From DAOUKH01 sp965207995 (GTDB lineage: Bacteria; Chloroflexota; Dehalococcoidia; SHYB01), in the NCBI GenBank assembly GCA_965207995.1, contig OZ242299.1, positions 1,178,001 to 1,242,000 of the forward strand: a stretch of 64,000 nucleotides of DNA. Reading direction: 5' to 3'. The notes beneath the pieces are model-generated. The model was not told the DNA's origin, did no database searches, and saw only the letters and a program-made list of their open reading frames with translations. Shown piece by piece: positions 52,487 through 61,300 of this stretch. Made by a program: the position numbers and the translations under genes. Within the stretch, counting starts at the first letter, position 1, and each line of letters begins with the position of its first letter.

Positions 52487-53269
52487 CTAGGGGGCGGCGA
52501 CGAGCCTGGCGAGCTCGGCGGGCTTCTCGTACTCGACGAAGTGCCCGCAGCCGGGGATGACTTCGAGGCGGGACCCCGGGATGAGGCTCTGGTAGCGCCG
52601 GCCCGAGCTGAGCGGGACGATGCGGTCGTCTTCGCCCCAGACCAGTAGCGTCGAGGCTTTGATCCCACCGACCAGCCGGGCCAAGGGAAGGCTGAACATA
52701 TAGGGCTTCCACGCGACGCGCGTGGTCATTTCGCGGTTGATCTCCCAGATCTCCAACTGGTCGACGTCGGGCTCTTCCTGGAAGAGGCGGTCGAAGTGGG
52801 ACTCGTCGGCGAAGCCGGCGCGGATGTACTCGGTGGCGCTGAAGACGAACTGATCCATGATCTCGTCGCCCTCGGGGGGCTGGATACCGGCGGCGCCGAC
52901 GAGGGCGAGCTTGCCGATGAGCTGGTGGGACATCGTGGCCATCTCGGCGGCGACCCAGCCGCCGAAGCCGAGCCCGCACAGCGTAACGGAGCTGAGGCCG
53001 AGGTCGCGGAGCGCCCACAGGTGCATCACGGCGAGGTCGCGCGGGTGGCGGGCCCACTCGGGCACGTCCTGCTTGTCGAAACCGGGGTGGGTGGGCAGGT
53101 AGACCGTATTCGTTTGCGCCAGCGCCTGGATGAACGGGTCGTCGATGCCGGGGCTGCCGATGTCCTGGTGCAGCACGACGATGGGGTCGCCCGACCCGGC
53201 GATGGCGACGTGGAGCCGCGATCCGGCGACGTCCACGAACTCTTCCCGAGCAGTTGCCGAGGTGGTCAC
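52487..53269 (-). CDS. Alpha/beta-hydrolase fold protein without the nucleophile
   Basis: 260 residues. The nucleophile elbow GxSxG is here GLGFG (99-103), so the catalytic Ser/Cys/Asp position is Gly101. Other elements remain: acid in VWGEDDRIVP and His in GCGHFVEYEKP; the oxyanion loop VVLHQDIG is also altered (no HG pair). GTG 53269 is taken because AAGGAGG sits upstream at good spacing. In the same transcription unit as the long LLM enzyme. It could be a cofactor-free lyase or oxygenase, a binding protein, or an inactive relic; the frame is intact and codon use normal. Confidence 0.85.
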   Translation of the reverse strand: MTTSATAREEFVDVAGSRLHVAIAGSGDPIVVLHQDIGSPGIDDPFIQALAQTNTVYLPTHPGFDKQDVPEWARHPRDLAVMHLWALRDLGLSSVTLCGLGFGGWVAAEMATMSHQLIGKLALVGAAGIQPPEGDEIMDQFVFSATEYIRAGFADESHFDRLFQEEPDVDQLEIWEINREMTTRVAWKPYMFSLPLARLVGGIKASTLLVWGEDDRIVPLSSGRRYQSLIPGSRLEVIPGCGHFVEYEKPAELARLVAAP

Positions 53270-53512
53270 CCTGAGGCCTCCTTGCAAGTCACAGCGAAAC
53301 TCGGCGTCGAATCCAGGCCGTGGACAGGGGAAAACCCGACTCCATGACGGCGCGAAAGCCTTCGGAACGATGGCTTCGGGCCGGCGCGCCGTACAGGGCC
53401 GCCTCGAACGCGGCGGCTAGCATACCACGGGGTCTAACGGCGCGAAACACGCGGGCGGGCCCGCGCGTGAGGCGCGAAGAGACTAGGTCGAGGAGGAGGG
53501 GGCGGGAAGGGA

Positions 53513-53908
53513 CTAGGCGGCGCGGGGGTCGTGCGGCGCGTTCTGGGCGGCGAAGGCCTCCCAGCGGCCTTCGTCGGCCCGGTGGCGGAGGCGAGGCTCC
53601 GGCTCTTCCTGCTCCGCGGCCATGTGAGGGGCCAAGCCCGGATGGTGCTCGAAACCGGCGGCCCGATCGCGGCTCGCGGCGATTTTCTCGCGGGCGTAGT
53701 CCTCGACGCGCGCGGGGAGCTGCTCAATCACCTCGGCGAGCAACTGCACGGCGATGAGCGGCATGGCGGCGACGCCCACCGCCAACTGGGCCGCGAGTAG
53801 AGGGATGCGGGCGGCACTCGCCATGAGCTGGATGAGAAGCAGCGGCAGCCGAACGATGGCGGAGTCGATTTGGTTGGCTAGCTGAGGGACTTGCGATGAA
53901 TAGGACAC
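53513..53908 (-). CDS. Hypothetical protein with N-terminal amphipathic/hydrophobic helices
   Basis: 131 residues, no family recognised. Residues 15-60 are rich in Leu/Ala/Ile (LPLLLIQLMASAARIPLLAA) and may lie along or cross the membrane, somewhat like phasin-type or polyester-granule proteins, though this is only a resemblance. The C-terminal half is charged (AAEQEEPEPRLRHRADEGR). GTG 53908 with AGGAGG 6-7 bases upstream. A strong promoter is at 53948-53976. Divergent from the MFS efflux gene. The 243-base gap 53270-53512 downstream shows nothing of note. Confidence 0.65.
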   Translation of the reverse strand: MSYSSQVPQLANQIDSAIVRLPLLLIQLMASAARIPLLAAQLAVGVAAMPLIAVQLLAEVIEQLPARVEDYAREKIAASRDRAAGFEHHPGLAPHMAAEQEEPEPRLRHRADEGRWEAFAAQNAPHDPRAA

Positions 53909-53947
53909 CCGGCGCCTCCTCGACCAAAACGCAAAACTCAGAACATA

Positions 53948-53976
53948 ATTCTAAACTAATTTTAAGTTAACTTCAA
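53948..53976 (-). promoter_or_regulatory. Promoter with overlapping palindromic operator
   Basis: On the minus strand TTGAAG (53971-53976), a 17-base spacer and TAGAAT (53948-53953). The perfect palindrome AAGTTAACTT covers 53964-53973, overlapping the -35. The surrounding 55 bases are AT-rich in an otherwise GC-rich window. The site lies between the hypothetical gene and the MFS efflux gene, where TetR/MarR-type repressors often bind, but no regulator gene is adjacent. Confidence 0.6.
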
Positions 53977-54061
53977 TCGACGGGGCGCGGTTCCCGGCCC
54001 TCCGTGCTATTCTCGACTCCCGGCGCGACCCGCCCTACCTCTCCCCTTCCCAGTCCTCGCT

Positions 54062-55534
54062 ATGAGCACGCCCTCGGAGCCGTCCACCGCAAGGCGAAAG
54101 TGGATCGTCATGGCCCCCATCACGGTGGGCGTCTTCATGACGGCCCTCGACGTGGGGGCGGTGAACGTCTCTCTCCCTTCGATCAGCACACACTTTCAGA
54201 CCGACCTTTCAACGATCCAATGGGTCGTCTCGGTCTACCTGCTGGTGCTGGCGGCGACGCTGCTCCCGATGGGTCGCGCCGCCGACCTGCTGGGGCGCAA
54301 GCGAATCTACGTGGCGGCCTACTTCGTATTCGTCGTCGGATCGCTGCTGGCGGGGTCGGCGCTGGACTTCGGCTGGCTGTTGGGCGCGCGGGCCCTCCAG
54401 GCGGCGGGCACGGCGGCGATCCAGGCGACGGGCATCGCCATCGCCGTATCGGCCTTTCCCGAGAACGAGCGGGGGAAGGTGCTCGGCGTCGTGGTCACCA
54501 CGGTGGGGCTCGGCATCGTGACCGGCCCGGTCCTGGGCGGCGGCCTCATCGACCTGTTGGGCTGGCGCGCCGCCTTCTTCATCAACGCCGTCGTGGGCCC
54601 GATCGGACTGCTGCTCGCGCACTACGTCCTCCACGACGACCGCCATGACGATCGGGCCGGCGGCAGGCTCGACTGGACCGGCATGGCCTCCTCCGCCGTG
54701 CTGCTCGCGTCGATCGTGTTCTTCATGTCGCGCGGGAACGCCGCCGGATGGGGCTCGCCCATCATCGTGTCCGCGGCCGTGCTCGCGGCGGCCGCGCTCG
54801 CCGTCTTCATCTTCCACGAGAGCCGCGCCAGCGACCCGATGATCGACCTGCGGCTGTTCCGGCGGCGCGCCTTCGCCCTGGGCAGCTTGGCCAGCTTCCT
54901 CGCCTTCTCGGCGATCATCTCCAACTCATTCATCATCACCTTCTATATCCAAGGGATCCTGGGCTACGCCCCGGCGGCGACCGGCCTGATCCTCGCCCCA
55001 CAGGCCTTCGTGCTCGCGATTGCGGGGGCCGTTTTCGGCCGGCTCGCCGACCGGTTCGACGGCCGCATCTTCGCCGCCGGCGGCATGATCATCACGATGC
55101 TCAGTCTGCTTTGGATGTCGCGCCTCGACATGGACTCGAGCGCGCTCGAGGTCATGCTCATCTTGATGGGCGTCAGCCTGGGAATGGGCATGTTCGCGCC
55201 GTCCAACAACAGCTCAGTGGTGAGCTCGGTCGAGCCGGAGCGCTACGGCCTTGTCGCCGGCTTCCTGGGTGTGATGCGCAGCTTTGGGCAGGTCCACGGC
55301 ATCGCCGCCGCGACCCTGATCGTTTCGGTGGCCATCACCGCGCTCGGCGTCGAGGCCGACATCGGCGCGTTTCGCGATGAGACCCGCGAGGCGAGCCCGC
55401 AGCTCATCGAAGGCTTTGTCGCCGGCCTGCACCGCGTCTACTATTTCGGAGCGGCTGCGGCCGCCGGGGCCGCGCTGCTTTCCCTCACGCGGCAGCGCCC
55501 CCAAACGGCAGCGCAGCGGGAGCGGGCGACATGA
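54062..55534 (+). CDS. MFS transporter, DHA2 (EmrB/QacA) drug-efflux type
   Basis: 490 residues, 14 transmembrane helices. Family motifs: LDVGAVNVSLPSI in helix 1, GRAADLLGRKRIY (motif A), GLGIVTGPVLGGGL (motif C). A proton-driven exporter of hydrophobic or cationic compounds in the inner membrane. ATG 54062. Its last four bases overlap the start of the next gene (ATGA), so the two are translationally coupled. The export substrate is unknown; the neighbour may modify it. Confidence 0.92.
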   Translation: MSTPSEPSTARRKWIVMAPITVGVFMTALDVGAVNVSLPSISTHFQTDLSTIQWVVSVYLLVLAATLLPMGRAADLLGRKRIYVAAYFVFVVGSLLAGSALDFGWLLGARALQAAGTAAIQATGIAIAVSAFPENERGKVLGVVVTTVGLGIVTGPVLGGGLIDLLGWRAAFFINAVVGPIGLLLAHYVLHDDRHDDRAGGRLDWTGMASSAVLLASIVFFMSRGNAAGWGSPIIVSAAVLAAAALAVFIFHESRASDPMIDLRLFRRRAFALGSLASFLAFSAIISNSFIITFYIQGILGYAPAATGLILAPQAFVLAIAGAVFGRLADRFDGRIFAAGGMIITMLSLLWMSRLDMDSSALEVMLILMGVSLGMGMFAPSNNSSVVSSVEPERYGLVAGFLGVMRSFGQVHGIAAATLIVSVAITALGVEADIGAFRDETREASPQLIEGFVAGLHRVYYFGAAAAAGAALLSLTRQRPQTAAQRERAT

Positions 55535-56319
55535 ACAAGGCAGCATCGGGGTTCTTCGCGCTGACGGAGATCACGGACCCTTCGAAGCACGTGGCCTACA
55601 ACTGGTGGCACGCCAGCGACCACCAACCTGAGAACCTCGCACTCGACGGCACCGTCTACGCCGCCCGCTGGGCCGCCCCCAAGGCCCTGGTCGAGGCCCG
55701 CCTGGGAGCGCATCCCGTTCTGGCGTCCAAGCGCTACCTGGGGCATTACATGATGCGCGAGCCGGTCGACCGCGCCGTCGAGGACTTCTCGGCCCTGTCG
55801 CGCCGGACGAGGGAGACGGGACGCTCCTTCCCCAACCGCTCCATTGTCACCTTCGGCCACCACAGGCTGAAGAAGGCCTACGCCGCGGACCGCGTCGTCT
55901 GCTCCCCCAAGGCCCTGCCGTGGCGTCCCCACACCGGCGTTTTCTGCACAATCAAGCAACTCCGCGACGCGTCCCTGGATGACGAGGTCTCCCGCTGGCA
56001 CGACGAGGTCCACGTGCCCGACATGCTCGACGTTCCCGGCGTCGCCGGCTGCTACTGGTTCCGCAACGAGGGGCAGGCCGCCGCCTCTATCCCCGATCCC
56101 GCGATCGCGGCCCAACTCGGGCAGCCCGCCCACCGCCACGTCTGGCTCTACTACCTCGATGGCGACCCTGTCGAAGTCATGGCCGAGGTCCTGCGGCGGC
56201 TCCCCGAGTGGCGCGCGGCGGGCCGCGGCTCAGATCCGGGTTGGCCGCTCGACCCCATCCTCGCCGCCCCGTTCGAGGTCATCCACCCGGTCGACAACTA
56301 CGACCTGCCGGCACTCTAG
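55531..56319 (+). CDS. Unknown protein, probable double ferredoxin-like (EthD-like) fold
   Basis: 262 residues, no firm family. Two halves look related: NWWHASDHQPENLALDGTVYAARW (about 24-47) and SRWHDEVHVPDMLDVPGVAGCYWF (about 155-178), each like the WxxxxHxPxxLxxPGv signature of EthD/dimeric alpha-beta-barrel proteins. A fused two-repeat version would form the barrel in one chain. Such folds act as small-molecule-binding proteins, monooxygenases or cyclases. ATG 55531 overlaps the MFS stop. Tight coupling suggests it works on the compound exported by that pump. Confidence 0.7.
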   Translation: MNKAASGFFALTEITDPSKHVAYNWWHASDHQPENLALDGTVYAARWAAPKALVEARLGAHPVLASKRYLGHYMMREPVDRAVEDFSALSRRTRETGRSFPNRSIVTFGHHRLKKAYAADRVVCSPKALPWRPHTGVFCTIKQLRDASLDDEVSRWHDEVHVPDMLDVPGVAGCYWFRNEGQAAASIPDPAIAAQLGQPAHRHVWLYYLDGDPVEVMAEVLRRLPEWRAAGRGSDPGWPLDPILAAPFEVIHPVDNYDLPAL

Positions 56320-56372
56320 GCGTGGAGCCACCGGCCCTGTGAGGCGCCGGGCAGGCCCATACGAGGTATCGC

Positions 56373-59183
56373 CTACGGGGTGACTTCGTACTCGACCTGC
56401 GCCACTTTGCGCCCGTCCTCGTACACGTAGACCCAGTAGCGCCCCGGCGCCCACGGGACGGACGGCTCCATACCGACCCTAACCCTTGCAGTCTCGCCAA
56501 CGAACTGCTCCTCGGCGGTCAGGGTCACGCTTTGGCGTCGAATGGGGAAGCCGTCCTCGAACGCCTCGACGACGTCCAGATCCGTTCGGTGCGGGCCTCC
56601 CACAACCTGATAGGAGTACTCCAGGGTGAGCCAGAGCCGATCGGTCACCTCCGCGGCGGAGAAGACGGAAATGGGCGGGCCATCTTCAGTGGTCGAGACG
56701 AAGGCTCCGTCGATGCCGCCGTTGATCCTCGTGAGCATGGGGTCGACGGAACCGCGGTCGAGGCGGCTGTCGTCATGCGCTACCGTCCCGTCGTACCACC
56801 GGGCGGTGATGTTTGCGATGGCGGCGGCGTAGGACCGGTACACATTCCTGATGTCGCCAATCCCTACCGGGATCTCGTTGCCATCGATGTCCTCGACCTC
56901 CGAAAGGCGGTACAGGGTCCGGAAGCCTTGACGGAACGCCCCATCGCCCAGCGTGAGATAGAGGTCGAGGAACAACCGCTCGCCGAGCGCGTCGGCACAG
57001 TTGAAGGCATCGTAGCCTCGCGCCTCGTTGAGCCGTTCCAGCGCGTTGATTGTCCGGGCCTGTGCGCAGGGAGCTTTGGCGGGGTCTAGGGGGCGGCCGG
57101 TACGGGCGTTTTCGGCGATGGAGGCCATGAGGGCCGACGCCCCGTCGTCGACCCATTCGGGGTTGTTATTCCAGTAGTAGCGGGCGGCCTCACGCGCGAT
57201 GATCCAGGGGACGGCATCCGCCTTGGGGCTACCGTCGTCGACGTCATAAGCGGGGCGCACCGCAGCGTGGGAGCCGAAGTGAGCGGCAACCTCGGACTCG
57301 GTGACCTCTTCCCCGAAGAGCAGGGTCACATGGCGCGTGGGGAACGGCTCGGACATGAAGGCCTCGGCGTCGCGTACGGCCTGCTCCCACAGGTCCATGC
57401 TGCGCAGCGCGCCCGGGCCGGTGCGAATAATGACCAACTCCACGTCGCCCGATAGCGGCAACGAGACGGTGCGTTGCTCGACGGCGACTTGCTCTGGGTC
57501 TAGCAGGACGTCGATCAACTGGGGATTGGTCACGCTCACGTCGTTCAATACCGCAACGACCTGCGCCCAGAAGTCCGTGATGCCGCCGCTCAGCGTTGGG
57601 TGCGATAGGACCCGCTGAAAGTCCCGGTTCCAATACGCGAGCAGGCGCAGGGAGTCGACGGCATCCGCGTCGGCGGGCCCAATGGATTCCAAGAAGGGCA
57701 TGTCCAAGAGCCGCAGGGTCGCAGGCACATCGCCATAGGCAACCCAGCGGAGGTCCTGGACGACGTCGGTCTCCGACTCGTTGAGGCCGTCGGCGACCCA
57801 CGGCCTGCCTATAACAGCGTCGAAGACCGACCGGTAGAACGTTGCGAGGTTGACCAGCCCTTGTACGCCATCGCGTTCGGCGCCGTCGATGCCGTCGGCG
57901 ACCCATGGGAGTCCCGTAATCGCCGACGCTAGGGCCGGGTGGTTCTGCTGGAGCCACACGGCGTTGGCCAGGCCCGTCCACACCGCGGCATAGGGCGGCG
58001 CCGGCCCCGGGGTGGGGGTCGGCCCGCCCGCCGTGGGCGTGGGCGTCGGCGGGCTCTGGGTAGGAGTGGCCACCGAAGTGGGGCGAGGCGTCGGGGGTGG
58101 GGTGGGTGTGGCAGTGGCCACCGGCTCGGCGGTGGGCGACGGCCGCGGACGCGGGGTCGGCGTAGGTAACCCTTGCCACAACGCGTACGCATGGGCCTCG
58201 GCGGTGAGGGCGGCCTCGTAGGCCACAAGCGCCGCGGCGCGCTCCTCGCCCGTGGCCGCCTCGTAGGCCGCCAAGGCCCTTCTCACCGCCTGCTCCGCTG
58301 CCTGCCAGGCCTCGAAGGCCGTCACCGTCGGCGTCGAGGTAGGCGCGGGTGCCGCCGTGGCGATCGCCGCAGGTGTCGGAGTGGGGCTTGGAGCGGGGGT
58401 CGACTCTACGCCGGCAGGAGTGGGCGTGGGTGTCGGTTGTGCGATGGGCGTCGGCGTCGCGGTCGGTGCGACCACCACGACCGTCGGAGGCTCGTCCCCC
58501 TCGGAGAGCACCAGGTACACAATCACGCCGACGACGGCCAGGAGGGCCACGACCGCGACAAGCGGCCAGGCCGCACGGGAGAGGCCGTTGGGCTTGGGCG
58601 GGCCGGGCGGGTCTCCTGGGGGTGGCGGATTGGACGGCGTGTCCAGCGGTCCTTCGGGGGGTATCTCCGCCCGCGACGCCGGCGGCGTCACCTCGGGTGG
58701 TCTCTCTGTGGGTCCTTGCGTCTGCTTCGGCGGCTCCGCGGATGGAGGCTCAATCGGCTTCTCTGCTTGGCTCGGCGGCTTCGTAGGCACACCTCGCGGC
58801 CTTTGGGGAGAGGGCTGACCTTGACGGCTACGGCGTCCCTGTTCCTCCCGCTCGGCCTGCATGCGCTTTTCGCACGCGGCGCAGCGGGCGAGGCGCGCGG
58901 CCTTGTCGAGGGGCACCCGCTCCCCAAGGCTGCCGTGGGTGCCGCAGACCACGTTGTAGACGGGGGTCTCGCCCTCGCGGCCGGCGCCGAGCACGGTGGC
59001 GGCGAACGGCTCGCTGCACCAGGGGCAGGCCGTGTAGGGCGCGCTTCCCCTCGGCTCCGGGGAAACGTGGATGCCGTAGCCGGAGTGGCCGCAGAACCGG
59101 CATATGGCCCAGCCCCGGAACTCCCCGGGCGCTGGACGCTCTGGCGGCTGCCCTTCGCCGTAGACTTCTTGGTCGTCGCTCAT
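56373..59183 (-). CDS. Zinc-ribbon / TM / TP-linker / degenerate M1-like peptidase protein
   Basis: 936 residues. N-terminal about 1-110: Cys pairs CRFC, CPWC and CAAC make cytoplasmic zinc ribbons. A Pro-rich stretch and one transmembrane helix (about 201-228, WPLVAVVALLAVVGVIVYLV) follow. Outside: Thr-Pro linker, the shared WQAA/AYE module (about 289-345, ending GLPTPTPRP), another linker, helical repeats with LPWVADGIDGAE and RPWVADGLNESE, and a peptidase-MA-like domain. Its zinc motif is degenerate: REAARYYW near 663 in place of HExxHxxW, and WVDDGAS where WLxEG is usual, so it should be inactive. Start ATG 59183. First member of the three-gene set in genome order, last in transcription. 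Confidence 0.8.
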   Translation of the reverse strand: MSDDQEVYGEGQPPERPAPGEFRGWAICRFCGHSGYGIHVSPEPRGSAPYTACPWCSEPFAATVLGAGREGETPVYNVVCGTHGSLGERVPLDKAARLARCAACEKRMQAEREEQGRRSRQGQPSPQRPRGVPTKPPSQAEKPIEPPSAEPPKQTQGPTERPPEVTPPASRAEIPPEGPLDTPSNPPPPGDPPGPPKPNGLSRAAWPLVAVVALLAVVGVIVYLVLSEGDEPPTVVVVAPTATPTPIAQPTPTPTPAGVESTPAPSPTPTPAAIATAAPAPTSTPTVTAFEAWQAAEQAVRRALAAYEAATGEERAAALVAYEAALTAEAHAYALWQGLPTPTPRPRPSPTAEPVATATPTPPPTPRPTSVATPTQSPPTPTPTAGGPTPTPGPAPPYAAVWTGLANAVWLQQNHPALASAITGLPWVADGIDGAERDGVQGLVNLATFYRSVFDAVIGRPWVADGLNESETDVVQDLRWVAYGDVPATLRLLDMPFLESIGPADADAVDSLRLLAYWNRDFQRVLSHPTLSGGITDFWAQVVAVLNDVSVTNPQLIDVLLDPEQVAVEQRTVSLPLSGDVELVIIRTGPGALRSMDLWEQAVRDAEAFMSEPFPTRHVTLLFGEEVTESEVAAHFGSHAAVRPAYDVDDGSPKADAVPWIIAREAARYYWNNNPEWVDDGASALMASIAENARTGRPLDPAKAPCAQARTINALERLNEARGYDAFNCADALGERLFLDLYLTLGDGAFRQGFRTLYRLSEVEDIDGNEIPVGIGDIRNVYRSYAAAIANITARWYDGTVAHDDSRLDRGSVDPMLTRINGGIDGAFVSTTEDGPPISVFSAAEVTDRLWLTLEYSYQVVGGPHRTDLDVVEAFEDGFPIRRQSVTLTAEEQFVGETARVRVGMEPSVPWAPGRYWVYVYEDGRKVAQVEYEVTP

Positions 59184-59291
59184 CGGTTGGCCACCGCCGG
59201 AGGGCGGTGCGCGGGGGACTCCTCACCTATTCAAGTGTACGCCCTAGCGCCGCGGCGGGGTTTGAGGGACAGCGGGAAAGGCTTGATCTGG

Positions 59292-61238
59292 TCAGCCGTA
59301 GGTCTCCGGGGGCATCACTTGGTAGAAGATGGAATAGGTCGAGATGAGGACCTCGGCCTCGCCGTCGACGCTTCCCCAAACAAGCACGGTATAGACTCCG
59401 GGGCCCAGGTTCAAGACGGAGCGCAGGTCGGCGACTACGGTGAAGGTGTCCCCCGTCACGACCCAGAGCGACGGCTCGATCAGCCGGCCTATGACCGGCA
59501 GCGAGGGCGCCGGTGTTGGGGTCGGCGGCGCGGCGGTCGGCGGCGGCGTGTCGACGGGCACGCCGTAGGGGTCACGGCAATAGTCCTGCGTGACGTAGCT
59601 AAACGGCGTGTCGAAGCCATCCGCGGGCGGAGCGCTCAGCGTCCCGACGAACCTGCCGTAGTTGTAGCAGTCCGCTTGCGCCACTTGCCCCCTGGTGAGG
59701 CTTTGCGGGGGTGGATCGTAGTAGATGCGGATGGCGAGGTCGCCGGCCGGGCCGCCTTGATTGCCGCCGGAGGGCTCCAGGTCGCGGAACGCCGCGCCAT
59801 TCTTCAGCGTTCCCGACATGGAGAGGAGGCCGTTGGGGTCGATGGCCGGGAGTACGGTGTAGTCGACGTAGTCGCCCTCGAAGTGCTGGTAGGCGGCGTA
59901 GTGCTGGAAGTTCCAGGCAAGGCCCAGGCTCACCTTCCTGTGGAAGGGGTCGAGGATGTTGTCGCGGTCGGTGGGCTCGCTCATCCAATTGTTCATGGCG
60001 TCCCGGATGACCTGCTCGATGCCGCCATGCGGGATGGCATTGATCGGGCAGTGGTCGGGCCCGGCCTCGTTTTCGACGTTTGACTGGTAGCCACCCGCGA
60101 GGGTGTACCGCATGTACGGCTTGAGCCCGTCTAGGCCCCAGTGTCCGCTGTAGCAGTGGGCCAGCGCGGACTCCGCTTGGACCTGCGGAGCGCGGTTGTC
60201 GCCGAGGGCGAGCGGCGGCACGCCCGCCCTCCCGCGTGCCTCGTTGATGAGCTCGATCATGACCTCCTTGTAGTCGCGGAGGGACGGGGTGGGGGTGGCG
60301 GTTGGAGGCGGCGTTGCCGTGGGGGTTGGCGTCGGTGGGACGGGCGTGGGAGTGGGCGCCGGCGTCGGGGTGGCGGTTGGCAACGGGGTAGGAGTGGGCG
60401 TCGGGGTCGGGCGGGGCGTCGGCGTGGGAGTGGGTGTCGGGGTCGGGCGGGGTGTCGGCGTGGGAAGGCCGTGCAGCACGGCGTAGGCGTTGGCCTCCGC
60501 CTCCAGGGCGGCCTCGTAGGCCGCGAGCGCCGCGGTCCGCTCCTCGCCCTCCGCCGACTCGTAGGCCGCGAGCGCCTCACGGACGGCTTTGTCCGCCGCC
60601 TGCCACGCCTCGTGCTCCGGCCCCAGCGGCGTGGGCGTGGGCTGGGGCGTCGGGGTAGCGGTCGCCGTCGGCGGGGCCGTGGGAGTCGCCGAAGGCGTGG
60701 AGGTGGGGGTCGGCGTCGGCGTCGGGGTGGGGGTCGGCGTCGGCGTCGGGGTGGGGGTCGCCGTAGCCGTGAACGCCGCCGGCGGCGGCAGATCCACCGG
60801 CTCGAAGGAATCGTCGCCGCCGGTGAGCGCGTTGATAATCAACACCAGGACGATGACGCCGAGCAAGATGAGCGCCCAACGTCCCCACCCCCAGCGGCGG
60901 GTGGCGGCCGCCGGGGCGGGGCCGCCACCCGGCGGAGGACGCGGGGGCGGAGGCGGCGCGCCGGTCTGCCCGCCGCGGGCGCCGCCGGTCGGTCCGGAGC
61001 GCGGCGGCGGCCGGGACGGCCCGCGCCGGCGGTCGAGGTCGTACTGGGCGCGCTTCGAGGCGTCGCTGAGGACCTCGTAGGCCTCGTTGATCTCCTTGAG
61101 CCTGTCCTCGGCGCCGGGCGACTTGTTGCGGTCGGGGTGGTTCTCGAACGCCTTTCGCCGGTAGGCCCGCCGAATCTCCCGCGGGTTCGCCGTCGGGCTT
61201 ACGCCGAGAACTTCGTAATAGTCTCGCTTGGCTGGCAT
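59292..61238 (-). CDS. J-domain / TM / TP-linker / CAP-domain membrane protein
   Basis: 648 residues. J domain 3-67 with His34-Pro35-Asp36 intact, so it can stimulate DnaK in the cytoplasm. Pro/Gly-rich spacer, one transmembrane helix (about 117-138, WALILLGVIVLVLIINAL), then outside the cell: Thr-Pro repeats, the shared module (about 207-262, HEAWQAADKAVREALAAY...GLPTPTPRP), long Thr-Pro linker, and a CAP/SCP-like domain (about 325-470; HCYSGHWGLDGLKPYM, NNWMSEPTDRDNIL). The last 170 residues add a beta-rich tail ending GPGVYTVLVWGSVDG. ATG 61238. The fusion of a J domain to an outer CAP domain is not an architecture I know. Confidence 0.82.
   Translation of the reverse strand: MPAKRDYYEVLGVSPTANPREIRRAYRRKAFENHPDRNKSPGAEDRLKEINEAYEVLSDASKRAQYDLDRRRGPSRPPPRSGPTGGARGGQTGAPPPPPRPPPGGGPAPAAATRRWGWGRWALILLGVIVLVLIINALTGGDDSFEPVDLPPPAAFTATATPTPTPTPTPTPTPTPTPTSTPSATPTAPPTATATPTPQPTPTPLGPEHEAWQAADKAVREALAAYESAEGEERTAALAAYEAALEAEANAYAVLHGLPTPTPRPTPTPTPTPTPRPTPTPTPTPLPTATPTPAPTPTPVPPTPTPTATPPPTATPTPSLRDYKEVMIELINEARGRAGVPPLALGDNRAPQVQAESALAHCYSGHWGLDGLKPYMRYTLAGGYQSNVENEAGPDHCPINAIPHGGIEQVIRDAMNNWMSEPTDRDNILDPFHRKVSLGLAWNFQHYAAYQHFEGDYVDYTVLPAIDPNGLLSMSGTLKNGAAFRDLEPSGGNQGGPAGDLAIRIYYDPPPQSLTRGQVAQADCYNYGRFVGTLSAPPADGFDTPFSYVTQDYCRDPYGVPVDTPPPTAAPPTPTPAPSLPVIGRLIEPSLWVVTGDTFTVVADLRSVLNLGPGVYTVLVWGSVDGEAEVLISTYSIFYQVMPPETYG
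60290..60775. repeat. Low-complexity GTCGGCGTGGGG-type repeats coding Thr-Pro linkers
   Basis: Runs of short degenerate units such as GTCGGCGTCGGGGTGGG encode (Thr-Pro)n on the minus strand, at 60290-60470 and 60640-60775. Similar runs occur at 58010-58170, 58370-58470 and 61785-61930 in the two neighbouring genes. They can change length by slippage, so linker lengths may vary between strains. Confidence 0.85.
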
Positions 61239-61300
61239 GGTGGCTAACGGTCGCGCTCAGGGCAGCGCGGAGGTGGGGCGGTGATGCCCCTTCACAACAG

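Noticed and set aside
60290..60775. CRISPR-like appearance of repeated short units
   Set aside because: Units are degenerate, overlapping and in frame, encoding Thr-Pro linkers; there are no regular repeats with unique spacers and no cas genes.
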